From Laburnicola sp. R22_1 (lineage: Eukaryota; Ascomycota; Dothideomycetes; Pleosporales; Didymosphaeriaceae): a stretch of 64,000 bases of DNA. Positions 1 through 10,085 of this stretch are shown here, one piece after another. The position numbers were made by a program, and so were the translations under genes. Position 1 is the stretch's first letter; each line of letters starts with the position of its first letter. Location of the stretch: assembly GCA_014281115.1 (NCBI GenBank), contig JACONQ010000005.1, positions 1,798,001 through 1,862,000 on the forward strand. The letters are read 5' to 3'. The notes beneath the pieces were generated by a model. That model saw nothing but the letters and a program-made list of their open reading frames with translations. It was not told where the DNA came from and ran no database searches.

Positions 1-482
1 AATGTACCGAAGAATACGACCTGGCGACCGTACAGCTCACTGAACGGGGCCCAAAGAAGCGGACCGAGCGCGAAACCGAGGACGAAGAGCGAGATACCGA
101 GCGTGATGACTACCTGAGATGCGCCGAATTCCACGAGAATCTGCTGGATACCACCTTGAACAATGTCAGCGTATTATCTTCCTCGCATACCACAACAGAT
201 CGTACCTGCAAATGCGGAAGAACAAAATGACACCGTCAACGTCGCAAATGCCATGCACATACATCCAACCCATTTCTTCGTTGTTGACCACCGCATCGGG
301 TTCCTTGGATCATTTTCTATCCACTCGACCACGTAGGGATCTTCTTCTGTGCCTTCGCCTTCGTATTTCGAATTCGCGATCTCGTACGTCACGACGCCTT
401 GCTCGAGGATGAGCTTCCAGTGCGAGATGCCTTCACGGCCAGATTCGGGATCCACGTCACGCTTCTCCATGGCGACGCTCAT
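1..482 (-). CDS. MFS transporter (DHA1/polyamine-type), 5' part, runs off left edge
   Basis: Predicted plasma-membrane major facilitator transporter; only the N-terminal portion is in the window. Exon 1 is 206..482 and exon 2 begins at 154 and continues past base 1; the 51-nt intron has GTACG at its 5' end, a CTGAC branch site and CAAG at its 3' end, and joins in frame. The cytoplasmic N-terminus carries the [13 protein letters not shown] signature seen before TM1 in fungal DHA1/TPO1-like drug:H+ antiporters, followed by TM1 and, in exon 2, a second hydrophobic segment ending in the loop motif [14 protein letters not shown], which corresponds to MFS motif A (G-x-x-x-D/E-x-x-G-R). Substrate cannot be told from this fragment; polyamine or multidrug export is the family norm. 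Confidence 0.85.
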
Positions 483-1877
483 GCGAAGAAGACCGTTGGA
501 ATATTTTCAAAAGGTATTATACAAGATGGATGAAGAGTCGCAGCAACAAAATGTTCTAGAGAACAGACAAGTCAAAGTTCTCGCAAGCTCATAATGACAA
601 CACAGCAACAGATCCTTGAAAGGCAGCCTCCACCAGCACAGTTTTTTATCAAACGCCCAGAACACCTCCGGCACAACAATGACACAATCCGCCCTTCTCA
701 TAGAGTCGCAGACACCCAAACCTCGGCCGAACCCTCGGACCCAACCCTCTCCAGCCAATTATCTTCATTCTTGCCCTCAAAATAGCGGATCCACTCGGCA
801 CGTTTCTCAGCGCCACCATTGACGTAGCGGCGATCTCGGGCCATCGTCAAGCTTTTATTTCCACCCGCTAGCCCTATGAAGCACTTACCGAGGCTCAAAC
901 TATCCTTTTGGGCGATAATCACCGTTGGAGTCCGCAGTGGCAGTGATGGGCGATTCGATAGTGATTACTATTGCATAAAAGGCCCATCACTGCGCAGTGG
1001 TGATCACTCATCATGGAACACTCACTGACATAGTAGTGCATGATGCATAAGATCTATGGGAACGCGTAAACCTGCTCGCAGCGGCCGACCCTCCGTTTCC
1101 GCTGCGAAGGATGCCATGCGAAGGGCGTACATATCTGCAGTCAGCGTCAGAAGACTTCGGACGTTGGGCCGTAACTGGTCTACAGTGACAATTTTAGGCT
1201 TTGGGTAGGGATGAGGAGCCCGCCGAGACTTATTGCATGCGACTGCGCGGGACCACATCGGCCTTCTACAGTTGCCCCCACCCCCCGGCTCGGGTGCGTA
1301 GCGTAGTATCAGTGCTTTAGTGGTGTCAGGGGGCGGGTAAAGATTTTCTAAATTTTGACTGTGAGCACCTAGCCGCTCGAAAGCACTGATACTGCACCCG
1401 AGCCGGGGGGAACTGTAGGGTCCGATCCGTGCTTCGGCTCGATACAAAGCCTGAGCTCGCCCGCTTACCTCGCTGCGCCGTGTTTGAAAAGTGGAATTCG
1501 TGGTTGTAGGGAAGTAACCTCGGTAGGGCGTTGAGAATATCACCTCATCAATGGGTGATGAAGGGGCACTTTGGACACGCGCGAGGATGGCGCCATAAAA
1601 GTCTTGGAGCTTTCTTTCGGTTCCTTACTTCACAATAGTGGACAACATTTCAACATTTGGCAATGCTAGAGATTATCTTTGTTAATTTCGCTATAACTGG
1701 TATATTGTCCCTGAGTTTTCTGGAACCTTACGTCCCATCTCTCATCCAAACTTTTGGAGTTTGTTCAAAAAAAAACGATACCACGTAGATGAACGCTGCC
1801 AACAAACCTATCATATGCAAAACCCTCATCCAAACGCCCATTCATATAGTCATAAATCGCACAATCTGACATAACTC
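483..1877. other. Intergenic region with hairpin and MITE
   Basis: No convincing coding sequence. It holds the promoter of the leftward MFS gene, an 11-bp perfect inverted repeat (941-951 with 982-992, 30-nt loop) about 460 bp upstream of its start codon, and the MITE described separately. A 173-codon minus-strand ORF (1022-1543) runs straight through the MITE and is taken as chance. Confidence 0.6.
1269..1415. mobile_element. 147-bp TA-flanked MITE with CAGTT termini
   Basis: Both ends read inward CAGTT followed by a C-run and CCGGCTCGGGTGC, then AGTATCAGTGCTTT; the left arm has two short insertions relative to the right arm. The element is flanked on both sides by TA (1267-1268 and 1416-1417), the target duplication of Tc1/mariner/pogo elements. 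It has no coding capacity. The termini differ from those of the pogo/Fot1 transposon at 20.8 kb, so that element is not its obvious source. Confidence 0.6.
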
Positions 1878-3833
1878 TTACACCTCGTTACTCGGATACT
1901 CAACCTTAGTCGTAGGAAGATACTCTTCCTTGATGGACCTCATATTGACGAACCGCGCCAACAAAGTCGCACTCCCAGCCTTATCATTCGTACCGCTCGC
2001 TCGCGACCCACCAAACGGTTGCTGTCCAACAACAGCACCGGTACACTTGCAGTTGACGTAGAAGTTACCAGCCGCATTACGTAGAGCGTTCTCCGCAAAG
2101 CGGATAGTTTCCCTGTCGTGCGCGAACACTGCGCCAGTAAGAGCGTACTCGGATGTCTGATCGATCTGCTTGATGATGTTGGCGAAGGCGTCGGGTGCGG
2201 CGTCGTCGTAGACGTATGCGACGAGGACGGGGCCGAAGAGTTCGCGCGAGAGGAGGGCGTGGTTCGGGTTGGTGGTTTGATAGATGGTCGGGTGGATGTA
2301 GTAACCTTTGCTTCCGTCGTAGGTTCCGCCGACGAGGAGGTCCAACTCTTTGTCGGACTTTGCCTCGTCGATGACGGCGGAGAGTTTCTTGAAGCTGGCT
2401 TCGTAGATCACGGGGCCGATGAAGTTGGCGAAGTCGGAGGGGTCGCCGACTTTGAGGGCGGAGGTCTCGGCCACGAGCTTTTCTTTGAATTGCGGCCAGA
2501 TGGACTTGGGCACGTAGAGGCGGGAGCATGCACTGCACTTTTGCCCTTGGTACTCGAAGGCTCCGCGTACGGTTTGGATCGCCGCATTCGATATGTCGGC
2601 GCTGGGGTGGACGAGATGGAAGTTCTTGCCGCCGGTCTCGCCAACGATGCGAGGATAGCTTTGGTACTTGCCTTTAGCCACGCCGTTGGCGATCTTTCCG
2701 TATAATGACCGGAAGACGGCCGTGCTGCCAGTGTAGTGCAGAGCTGCAAACTGGCGGTGTGACAATACTGCTTGGGTAACCTCCACTGCGTCACCAGGCA
2801 CAAACTGGATGACATTGGGAGGTAAGCCGGCCTCGATGAGAATCTGGTAGATAAGCCAGTTCGACGCAATCGCTGCAGGCGACGGCTTCCACACCACGAC
2901 GTTACCCATCAGGGCTGGAGCTGCGGGAAGGTTGCCTCCGATCGCGGTGAAGTTGAAAGGAGAAATGGCGTATACAAAGCCTTCAAGAGGACGGTACTCG
3001 ACGCGGCTAGTTATTATTAGCAATGACATCAAATCTTGTGTATGTGTATTACGACGTACTTCCACACACCCGGCGAGTTGTGCACCGGTTGATGCCCATA
3101 TGTCTCCTCGGCGTACTTGACGTTGAACCTGCCAATATTAGCCACAGTAACATACCTAGGTACACGACAGCCATGCATACCTCAAGAAATCACACAGCTC
3201 CGCTGCAGCATCAATCTCGGCTTGCCATGCGTTCTTCCCCTGTCCCACCATGGTCGCGGCCATGATGTCGTATCTGTACTTTGTGGATATCAGATCGGCG
3301 GCTTTGAGGAAGACGGCGGCGCGATCGGCGAATGGCAGGCTTTCCCATGCTGATTTAGCTGCAAGAGCCTCGTTTATAGCCTTTTTGACATCTTCTGTGC
3401 TGGCGTTGGAGTATTTCGCGACCACGTCAGCGTGGGAGGAGGGGTTGTGCTGCGTGAGGATGGAAGAATTGGTAATCTATTTGAGGTCAACTAGATAGCC
3501 CTGGGCGAAAACGATTGGGATGCTTTGCGTACGTGTTGGCCTCCGACTGCCAATGGAACGTCGAGCGGTGTTCGCTGCTTCAGAGCTGCCACCGCATCCT
3601 GAAGCTTCTGGCGGTCCACAGAGCCTTTGGTGTAGTGTTGCTACGATGAGTATTAGTCCTTGTTCTCAAATGACACAGTCAGAGACTTGACTTGCGTTTG
3701 GCTCGTTGTTGATCGTTGGAATTTTGAAGTTTGCAATCGTTGCAACGCCTCTTTTCGTCGCGCTACATTGCGATGGCACCTTCAATGATCTCGAGGCAGA
3801 CCTTAAGGGCTTGAAATTCTTCAAGGAAGCCAT
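1878..3833 (-). CDS. PUT2: Delta-1-pyrroline-5-carboxylate dehydrogenase, mitochondrial (ALDH4 family)
   Basis: Oxidises P5C/glutamate semialdehyde to glutamate with NAD+, the second step of proline catabolism, in the mitochondrial matrix. Five exons, complement of 3687..3833, 3533..3640, 3181..3476, 3060..3128 and 1878..3006, giving 582 residues, the usual length. The first ~45 residues are Arg/Lys/Ser-rich with few acids, consistent with a mitochondrial presequence. Visible ALDH features are the ISPFNF substrate/NAD region near residue 224, the general base Glu in VGETGGKN near 330, the catalytic Cys in GQKCSACSR near 364, and the C-terminal PFGGSRASGTNDK block characteristic of the P5CDH subfamily. 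The exon 1/2 junction uses a weak donor (GTCTCT), so the residues around it are the least certain. A TATA-like AATATATA lies only ~15 nt upstream of the ATG. PUT2 is the yeast name; prnC is the Aspergillus one. Confidence 0.93.
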
Positions 3834-4399
3834 ATTGAAGATGAGAATATAATATATACAATGGGAACAGGGCCGCCTAGGTATTTGTAGCTACCAAAGG
3901 ACTTGGATGCGCTGTAGTGTACCATCTTCGCTTGAGCCGACGGAAGCCGCAAAGCGGGGGCGAGTGTGGGGTGCTTCCATGGTTCAACTTCCAGCAAACC
4001 GTCACATGCGCACTAACACCACTGCCTGCACGGTTCCTCTCACAGCATTTGGAGGCCGGCTCGACTCCGATATCGCGAAGGATTTTGTTAGTTTGTATCG
4101 TTGCCGTTATGCTCATCTCGAATGGATTTCACACCATTGCGTGACCGCTAGGCAAGAACACTAGACTGCATACCTATAGCTGTATACCTTCAAAATGATA
4201 TATATGTGTTAAAAAGAAACCTTTGCGGAACAGCATGGGTCAAGCATCACTATATAATCACTCATATCAATAACTAGCTCGATTGGTATCATGAATTTGA
4301 CCCGAACACAGTACTCTAGATGCTTGTTGTCCTGAATAACGCCCTGTTCGCCGAATCGTAAGGTAGAGGTAGAGTGTCTCGCGAACGAAATCCCATCGC
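3834..4399. other. Intergenic region between PUT2-like and NUG1-like genes
   Basis: Upstream region of the P5C dehydrogenase gene and 3' flank of the NUG1 gene (both leftward). Short overlapping ORFs at 3877-4164 lack any recognisable domain. No repeat or RNA gene seen. Confidence 0.5.
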
Positions 4400-6168
4400 C
4401 TATGTCTCCATAGCATCCACCACAGTATCCTCCTCATTCACTTCGTCACCCCAGAGACCTTCAAGCTTGAATTCAGCAGCCCATTCCTTGACGATCTCTT
4501 TCTGGTCACCAACAAGACCTCCTTTCGTGGCAGGAGCCGTCTTCGTAACTTTGGTGGGAGCAAGCTTGTATTTGGGTGGGTCGGTCCATCCCTGAATTCG
4601 TCCATCACGCCAGTCTGTGATGACGGTTTGTGCTGCGCTGTGGAAATTGGGAACTCCACCCTTACCTAGACGACCTCGCTTTCTTGCAACTTGAATCAGG
4701 AAGTCTGTCGTCGTATCCCCGCTGATAGCGTGCAGTGGTGGTAGATCGTACACAGCGACCATCTTCGCAAAGAGCTCAGGCGATGCCGATAATCTCTTCA
4801 GTAACAAGGTCACGGCCAGCACAGGATCATCAATCTCCTTCCGCGGAATCGCGTTCAGCAAAATCAGTCTGGCCTGCTCATCTACCCTGCTGTTCTTTGT
4901 GCCTTCAGGATTATTGGGAAACACGATTCCAGGAGAGTCGAGGAGCTTCAACTTGTTGTCCAGCTTGACTTCGCGCATGCTTGTTGTAACTCCAGCCTCT
5001 GCTCCCACAGGGCATGTCCCGCTCCTTCCGCCCATCCTCAACGTGAGAGCGTTGATGACCGACGATTTGCCAACGTTGGGATACCCAATTATGCCGACCT
5101 TGATCGATCGCTTGAGTTGCCGTGTCTCGGCAAAGGTCTTGAGAGCCCGAAAGAGCGTCTCCGAGGTACCCTTTATAGTGAGCTCTTTGTGATCGAAGGT
5201 CTTCGCATTCGGCGCTGGCTTCGACGCGCGAAGGGGTAGAGTGGGGAATGAACGTCGCAGATGAGTCAACCATGATCGTAGGACTGGGGGCGGGACGAGA
5301 TCGATCTTGTTTAGAATGAAAATCATCCGTTTGCTTCCTTTATCGGCTGCCATCACAGCTTGTTCAACTTCTTTTGACCGTGTGCCTTCCGGGTCTCGAG
5401 CATCAAGCACGTACAGTACGACGTCTGCGGCTTCCACAACCTGCTTGTACACTTTGTCAAAGGCCCTCCGTGAAGAATCTTTGGAGGTGTGGGTCGCTGA
5501 TACACCTTCTTCGTCTTCCTCGTCAAAGCGCTCAAAATCGTCCTCCTCGTCTTCGTCCATCGCGTCTTGATCGGGCGCTTTCTTCTGTTCGAATTTGGCA
5601 GCGCGAGCTTTTGCCGAGGCAAGTAGAGCGGCCATGGGGTTCGAATCGTCCTGTGAATAGATTAACAGCAATATCAATACCTATAAAAATGCACACATAC
5701 CACCTGCATGGCATCCTCGTTATCAGACTCCTCGTCTAGGATATCGTCCTCGTCCGCGGGCTCTTCGTTATCTTCGAGCGTGGCCATTTCAGCCGCTCCA
5801 CCCAGTCTTTGCTCCTTCTCCAGTTGCCTGCGGCGGGCGGTTTCCTCTTCCTTCAACCGTCGCTTCTCCTCAATCTCCTGCAGAATCTTGTCTTTGTACG
5901 GGAATAGGTTCGGGATGCCGGGGTCTTTTTTGGCTTTGGATCGCCATTCGGGGTTCTAGCGATGTTAGTATGCATCGCAACTGCGCACCTGGAGTGTAGC
6001 CAACGTACCTTCTTGGCTTCCTTTTTCGCTTTTCGTTGCTTCGCAGTGGAGGCTTTCTCAATTTTGTGCCGTAGGCGCACAGGAACGCGCTTCGACTTGG
6101 GCTCTAATAAAAGCGTTAGAAGTGTCACAAAGATATAGAGACCTGATCTACTCACTTCCAACCTTCAT
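4400..6168 (-). CDS. NUG1: Nucleolar GTPase NUG1 (GNL3/nucleostemin family)
   Basis: GTPase for 60S ribosomal subunit assembly and export, acting in nucleolus and nucleoplasm. Four exons (complement of 6156..6168, 6009..6103, 5701..5955, 4400..5650), 537 residues. The first exon codes only MKVG plus one base. The N-terminus is very basic (RRLRHKI, AKQRKAKKEAKK), a nucleolar-targeting and GN3L_Grn1-type region, followed by a coiled, acidic stretch. The G-domain is circularly permuted as in the YlqF/YawG family: G4 (LNKIDLV) comes before G1 (GYPNVGKSS) and G3 (DSPG). This order plus the basic head identifies NUG1/GNL3 rather than NOG2 or LSG1. The exon 3 end could alternatively use a GT six bases away (CAG|GTGGTA). 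Faces the phosphatase gene head to head. Confidence 0.93.
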
Positions 6169-6680
6169 GTTTGTGTTGACGTTGGCGAGGAAGCTGTGGG
6201 TTGTTGCGCTTCCGCCAAAAGCCAGAAAATCGAAAATCGAGAATCGCCAAGATTTCGCATCACGTGGGCGGTCTGCAGCCCGTGCCCCTCGACCGGCAGA
6301 AAAAAGGTACCTAGCGCCTAGGTGAGCCATCGCGGGGCAACCACTCGTGAACCCCAGTTCGTCGTGATACCTAATTTTTTTTTCTTGAGAAGAACCAACT
6401 ACCTTCTCCATATAGTGCTCGCTGCATTCCAAGTGCCAGAAGCCTACACCCATTGGAACTGGGCACGATCTGGGAAAAACCTTGCAGGTCCGCGCATACA
6501 GTAGTGTGAGTGCCCGGGGCCATCGCTGGCGCAGCAATCGTTGGACGCGCCGGTATACTCGATATGGAAGGCACAATGTCGATCTCTAACATTTTTCCCA
6601 GTACATATCACGCCTCTTCACCTAAAGTATCATCTTCAATTTCTCCCGAGCATCGTCAAACCAGCCAGAAAAACATCCAA
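6169..6680. promoter_or_regulatory. Divergent promoter between NUG1 and the HAD phosphatase
   Basis: The 512-bp gap between two start codons facing away from each other. It contains CACGTG at about 6261 (E-box/CBF1-type core). In-frame ATGs at 6510, 6564 and 6576 precede the chosen phosphatase start and could give a longer N-terminus. Confidence 0.5.
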
Positions 6681-7622
6681 ATGACGGTTCCCCAAGTTCC
6701 AGAGCCTTCGTTCTCTGCCCCGCCGCGGACGGTAGTATGTCATGGCATGCTGTTTGACATGGAGTAAATCTAAACGTCTCCATTCCTGCGACCGCGTCAC
6801 TGATACATTCAGCGGCACCATTATCGACTCGACCGCCGCAATTGTCAAGCATTGGAAACAGTGAGTAAATGCTAGCATAGAGGTTGGCATCGAGACATGG
6901 TCGCTTGTCTAGCCTTCGTCTACTAAGATTCTTTCGCTGCAGTGCTTTCTAGTTCTCACTGACAATCACAGCATAGCAAAGGAGATTGGCGTCGACCCTA
7001 ACGTGATACTGGCAACATCGCACGGCCGAAGGTCGATTGACGTCCTCAAGATGTACGAGCCAAACTTGGCGAACTGGGAATGTACGTATTCCACGTGGTT
7101 CTCGCCGCTTGGGCTGATCAAGCCCTAGACGTCGGCGAAATGGAAGGGCGGATTCCAAAGCTATTTGGAGCAGACGCGGTCGAAATTCCGGGATCTAGGG
7201 AATTTCTAGAAAAGCTCGACGAAGAGACCATCCCTTGGTCCATCGTCACGTCGGGTACACGACCTCTTGTCACCGGCTGGCTCGATGTCATGAAACTAGC
7301 CCATCCCAAAAACCTTGTCGTCGCAGAAGACGTCGACAACGGCAAACCGGATCCCGCTTGCTATTTATTAGGGAAGAAGAAACTTGGGCTTTCCAATGAA
7401 GAGCCGTCCATTATCGTTTTCGAAGACGCGCCTGCGGGTATCAAGTCCGGAAAGGCTGCAGGATTCAAGGTTGTAGCGCTGCATACGACGCATACGCTAG
7501 AGCAGCTGAAAGAAGCCGGAGCAGACTTCATCGTTCGAGACATGTGCTCAGTCACCTTGAAAGCTTGGAACAAGGCAACTGGGGAGGCACAGCTCGAAAT
7601 TTCAGATGCTCTTGTCTGGTGA
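6681..7622 (+). CDS. HAD-superfamily phosphatase (glycerol-3-phosphatase / 2-deoxyglucose-6-phosphatase-like)
   Basis: Cytosolic small-metabolite phosphatase of the GPP/DOG group. Four exons, 6681..6763, 6813..6860, 6972..7081 and 7129..7622, giving 244 residues, close to yeast Gpp1 (about 250). HAD motif I is FDMDGT, split by intron 1 between the second Asp codon's bases and the following Gly codon. Motif II is IVTSGT, the motif III lysine lies in the NGKPDPACYLLG block, and motif IV is IVFEDAPAGIKSGKAAG. These are the hallmarks of the GPP1/DOG2 subfamily, which dephosphorylates glycerol-3-phosphate in osmoadaptation or 2-deoxyglucose-6-phosphate; sequence alone does not separate the two. 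The ATG at 6681 is preferred because MTVPQVPEP leads directly into the HAD fold; upstream in-frame ATGs (6510, 6564, 6576) remain possible. Confidence 0.88.
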
Positions 7623-10085
7623 GGAAGATGGGTCCTCTGCAGATCATCATACTAGAGAGGCTGAGCAATCACTCAGGTCCTGTTACGGTCGTTTAACATC
7701 ACGGTCTTACTGCTAATTGTCGCTTTTTATAGATGAGTATAGAATCCTGGTACAGTCTGGCCCCTGAAAGTCGCAAATCGAGAAACACATTTCGAAAAAT
7801 CATTTTCTTCGACAGACAGGGAAATCATATATGCTGCAGTAACCAGTCAGACCTGCGCGGCTCCAATTTGTCGCCATATACATATCGGAAAGCCGGCATG
7901 TCAGTGTCTGAGTGGCAACTTCACTCGGTGACCGAAAAAGCCTACTGACCTGCAAGATAACTGCTCACAAATCATTTTCTAGTGCGCAGCTGTGGTCTAC
8001 TACTCACGCTCCCGGGCTATGCGTGTCAGTCCAGCATTCTGGATCTTTATACGCCCGTGGAGCCGCCCTCCTACCCCTGGTATTGTTCAGAACGGCCTTT
8101 TATATTACCTGTGCAAGATGTTGCATTGCATGTCACCGTCCGCCCAGCCCATCTCAGCCACGCCAACCGAGTCCGTTTTCTAGAATGGTTACAGGTTACA
8201 TGTCTAGACGTCATTACAAGCATGAAGGCCGTGCCAAGCCCGTCTTTGCTTGAAAGGCATCTTCGCACAACAGCTGACAGATACACCTCTCCGAAGAGGA
8301 ACCCACGAAGCAGTTGATGGCAAGGGTTCTGCGCGAAATGCGGCCCGCCCTGGGGGTCGGCAGCGGCAATGAGGCTGTGCATGCGGCCCTGCTCCCTTGC
8401 AGGTGCAGGGCGTTACCAGTTCCCCGGCCCGAGCATAATCAGCTGGCCGATCTTGGCGGTGTTGACGACAAGCGCAAGACGCATGGTTAGACGACTCGAG
8501 AGCTAAGTTGGGTTGTGGTGGACTTTGTGGGACACGATCCGCACCGATTTGAGACTTGTAGCACTGAGGCCAAGGTGGAGCGAATGCTGCAAGGTACGGT
8601 GATGAAACTACCCGCGCCTGCGCGGCTTCCCGCGAGTCTAAGCGCTCCCCCTTGATGGCACCGAGCGAGAGCTTGGTGGGGATGCGAGAGGCGGACGTCA
8701 CACGACTGTTCATTGAGTTGCTGCGAGCAAGATCGGTGTGTTGAGGTCGTGGGGAGCGAGTGGTGAGAAGCGCCACCACAGGTGATTGGAGGGAGAGAGA
8801 CATCAACACAATCATCAATGCAGGACGGTGAGGGGTGGCTCGGCGCTTGACGTCGTCGGGACAAAGGGGAGTTTTCGGGCCCGGCTGCACCTAGCGCCCG
8901 TAGCATCGTGGGCTGCCAGCGGGCAGCGGCACAGATCACGTCGCTCCCTGATGCATGGGGTCTGCTTCCACGGCTTCTTCCTCCTGGACGTCGACGTTGC
9001 AGCACAGACGAACTACTCGGACGATTATTCTCCGAGCAAGGTCCAAGCTGCTGTCGTCTTGTCTTCCATGTGCGCATCTCCCGGAATTGCACAAATGACG
9101 ACTCCAGCAGCGGCGGTGCGAAAGGAGGCTCGCGTAACTGCAAGCAGGGCCATCGCAGAGCCAGCTTGTCCGCAGTGGGCGGATCAGCCGCCGCCGCCGT
9201 GTGCACACCAATAGAGGCGTGTCCGCCGGCCAAGCACCCCCTGGCGGGCTCGAGGCCGGAGCGGCAAACGCAAGCAGCCTCGGCGGGCGGCAGCCTGCAG
9301 GCGAGGGCGAGGGGGAGCGAGGCCGCAGAGGATGGCAGCGCGGCACGATGCATGGCACTGGAGGCAGCGAGGGGCCGCCGACTGCTGGCCGAAGGGGCTT
9401 GTGGACCGCCACGGATGATGGCCTTCGCTACTCGCTACCGCCGGCGTGCGATGCAGGCCGCTGGGGGGCGCTGGCGGGTGCTAGAGCTCCAGGGCTGCGC
9501 TGAGCCCACGGAGCCCACGATCCAGCGTGCGTTAGACGGCTGCGCGTGGGTCTATTCTTGGGCGCCAGCGGACGTCGATGAGGGCGTGGAGTGCGGGCGA
9601 ATCAGGCCAGCCACCGTGACCCGTCCTCCCGCTGCTAAGAAGCGGTGCGCCGACAAGTCTCCAGAAGCCATGCCCATCTTCACTCCTGACCCGTTCGCTC
9701 CACTCTGCCCGCCGTTCCCACACTCGCTTTCTCGGCTCCCTCGCTAGCATCGCTCGCTGCTTTCCTCTCGTTATTGCTGCCGCGCGCACCGTGGTGTTGA
9801 TGTGGTAACCTCGCTCGTTTCCGTCTGCGGCCCAGCACCCAAACACCCAGCACCCACCTACGCCCCAGCGTTCGCTACCCGTCCAGCCCGCATCCCGTGC
9901 TCACCCCATCCCATCCCGACCAGCCTTCTGTCCACGCCGCCCACCGCTGGAGAGCGTCGTAGCATCCGCACAGCGCCGACGGCTGCCGCCCACCATTGCG
10001 GAACAGCACCAGAGTCCCGCCCGGCGCGTTGCTGCCGACCGCGCTGCTTCGACCTGCATCGAGGACAACCTCGCGCGCCGCCCCC
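7623..10085. other. GC-rich gene-free region / long leader of the homeobox gene
   Basis: About 2.4 kb without a recognisable gene. From about 8.2 to 9.75 kb the DNA is GC-rich and large ORFs overlap on opposite strands (8204-8890 and 8487-9353 minus, 8908-9747 plus); all are rich in Arg/Ala/Pro/Ser without domains and look like GC-driven chance ORFs. From about 9.64 to 10.08 kb the plus strand is strongly pyrimidine-rich, as expected for the promoter and 5' UTR of the downstream transcription-factor gene. Confidence 0.5.

Noticed and set aside
1022..1543. 173-codon minus-strand ORF
   Set aside because: It spans the MITE and its TIRs, has no domain and has an amino-acid make-up dictated by GC-rich repeats.
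2118..2705. 195-codon plus-strand ORF
   Set aside because: Antisense shadow of the P5C dehydrogenase coding exon.
4056..4069. CCGG-N6-TCCG resembling a PrnA-type site upstream of the P5C dehydrogenase gene
   Set aside because: Only a partial match to my memory of the PrnA consensus, single occurrence, and easily expected by chance.
8204..9747. Large overlapping ORFs on both strands (228, 288 and 279 codons)
   Set aside because: GC-rich DNA opens ORFs on both strands at once; no domains, no splice logic, and Arg/Ala/Pro/Ser-dominated sequence.
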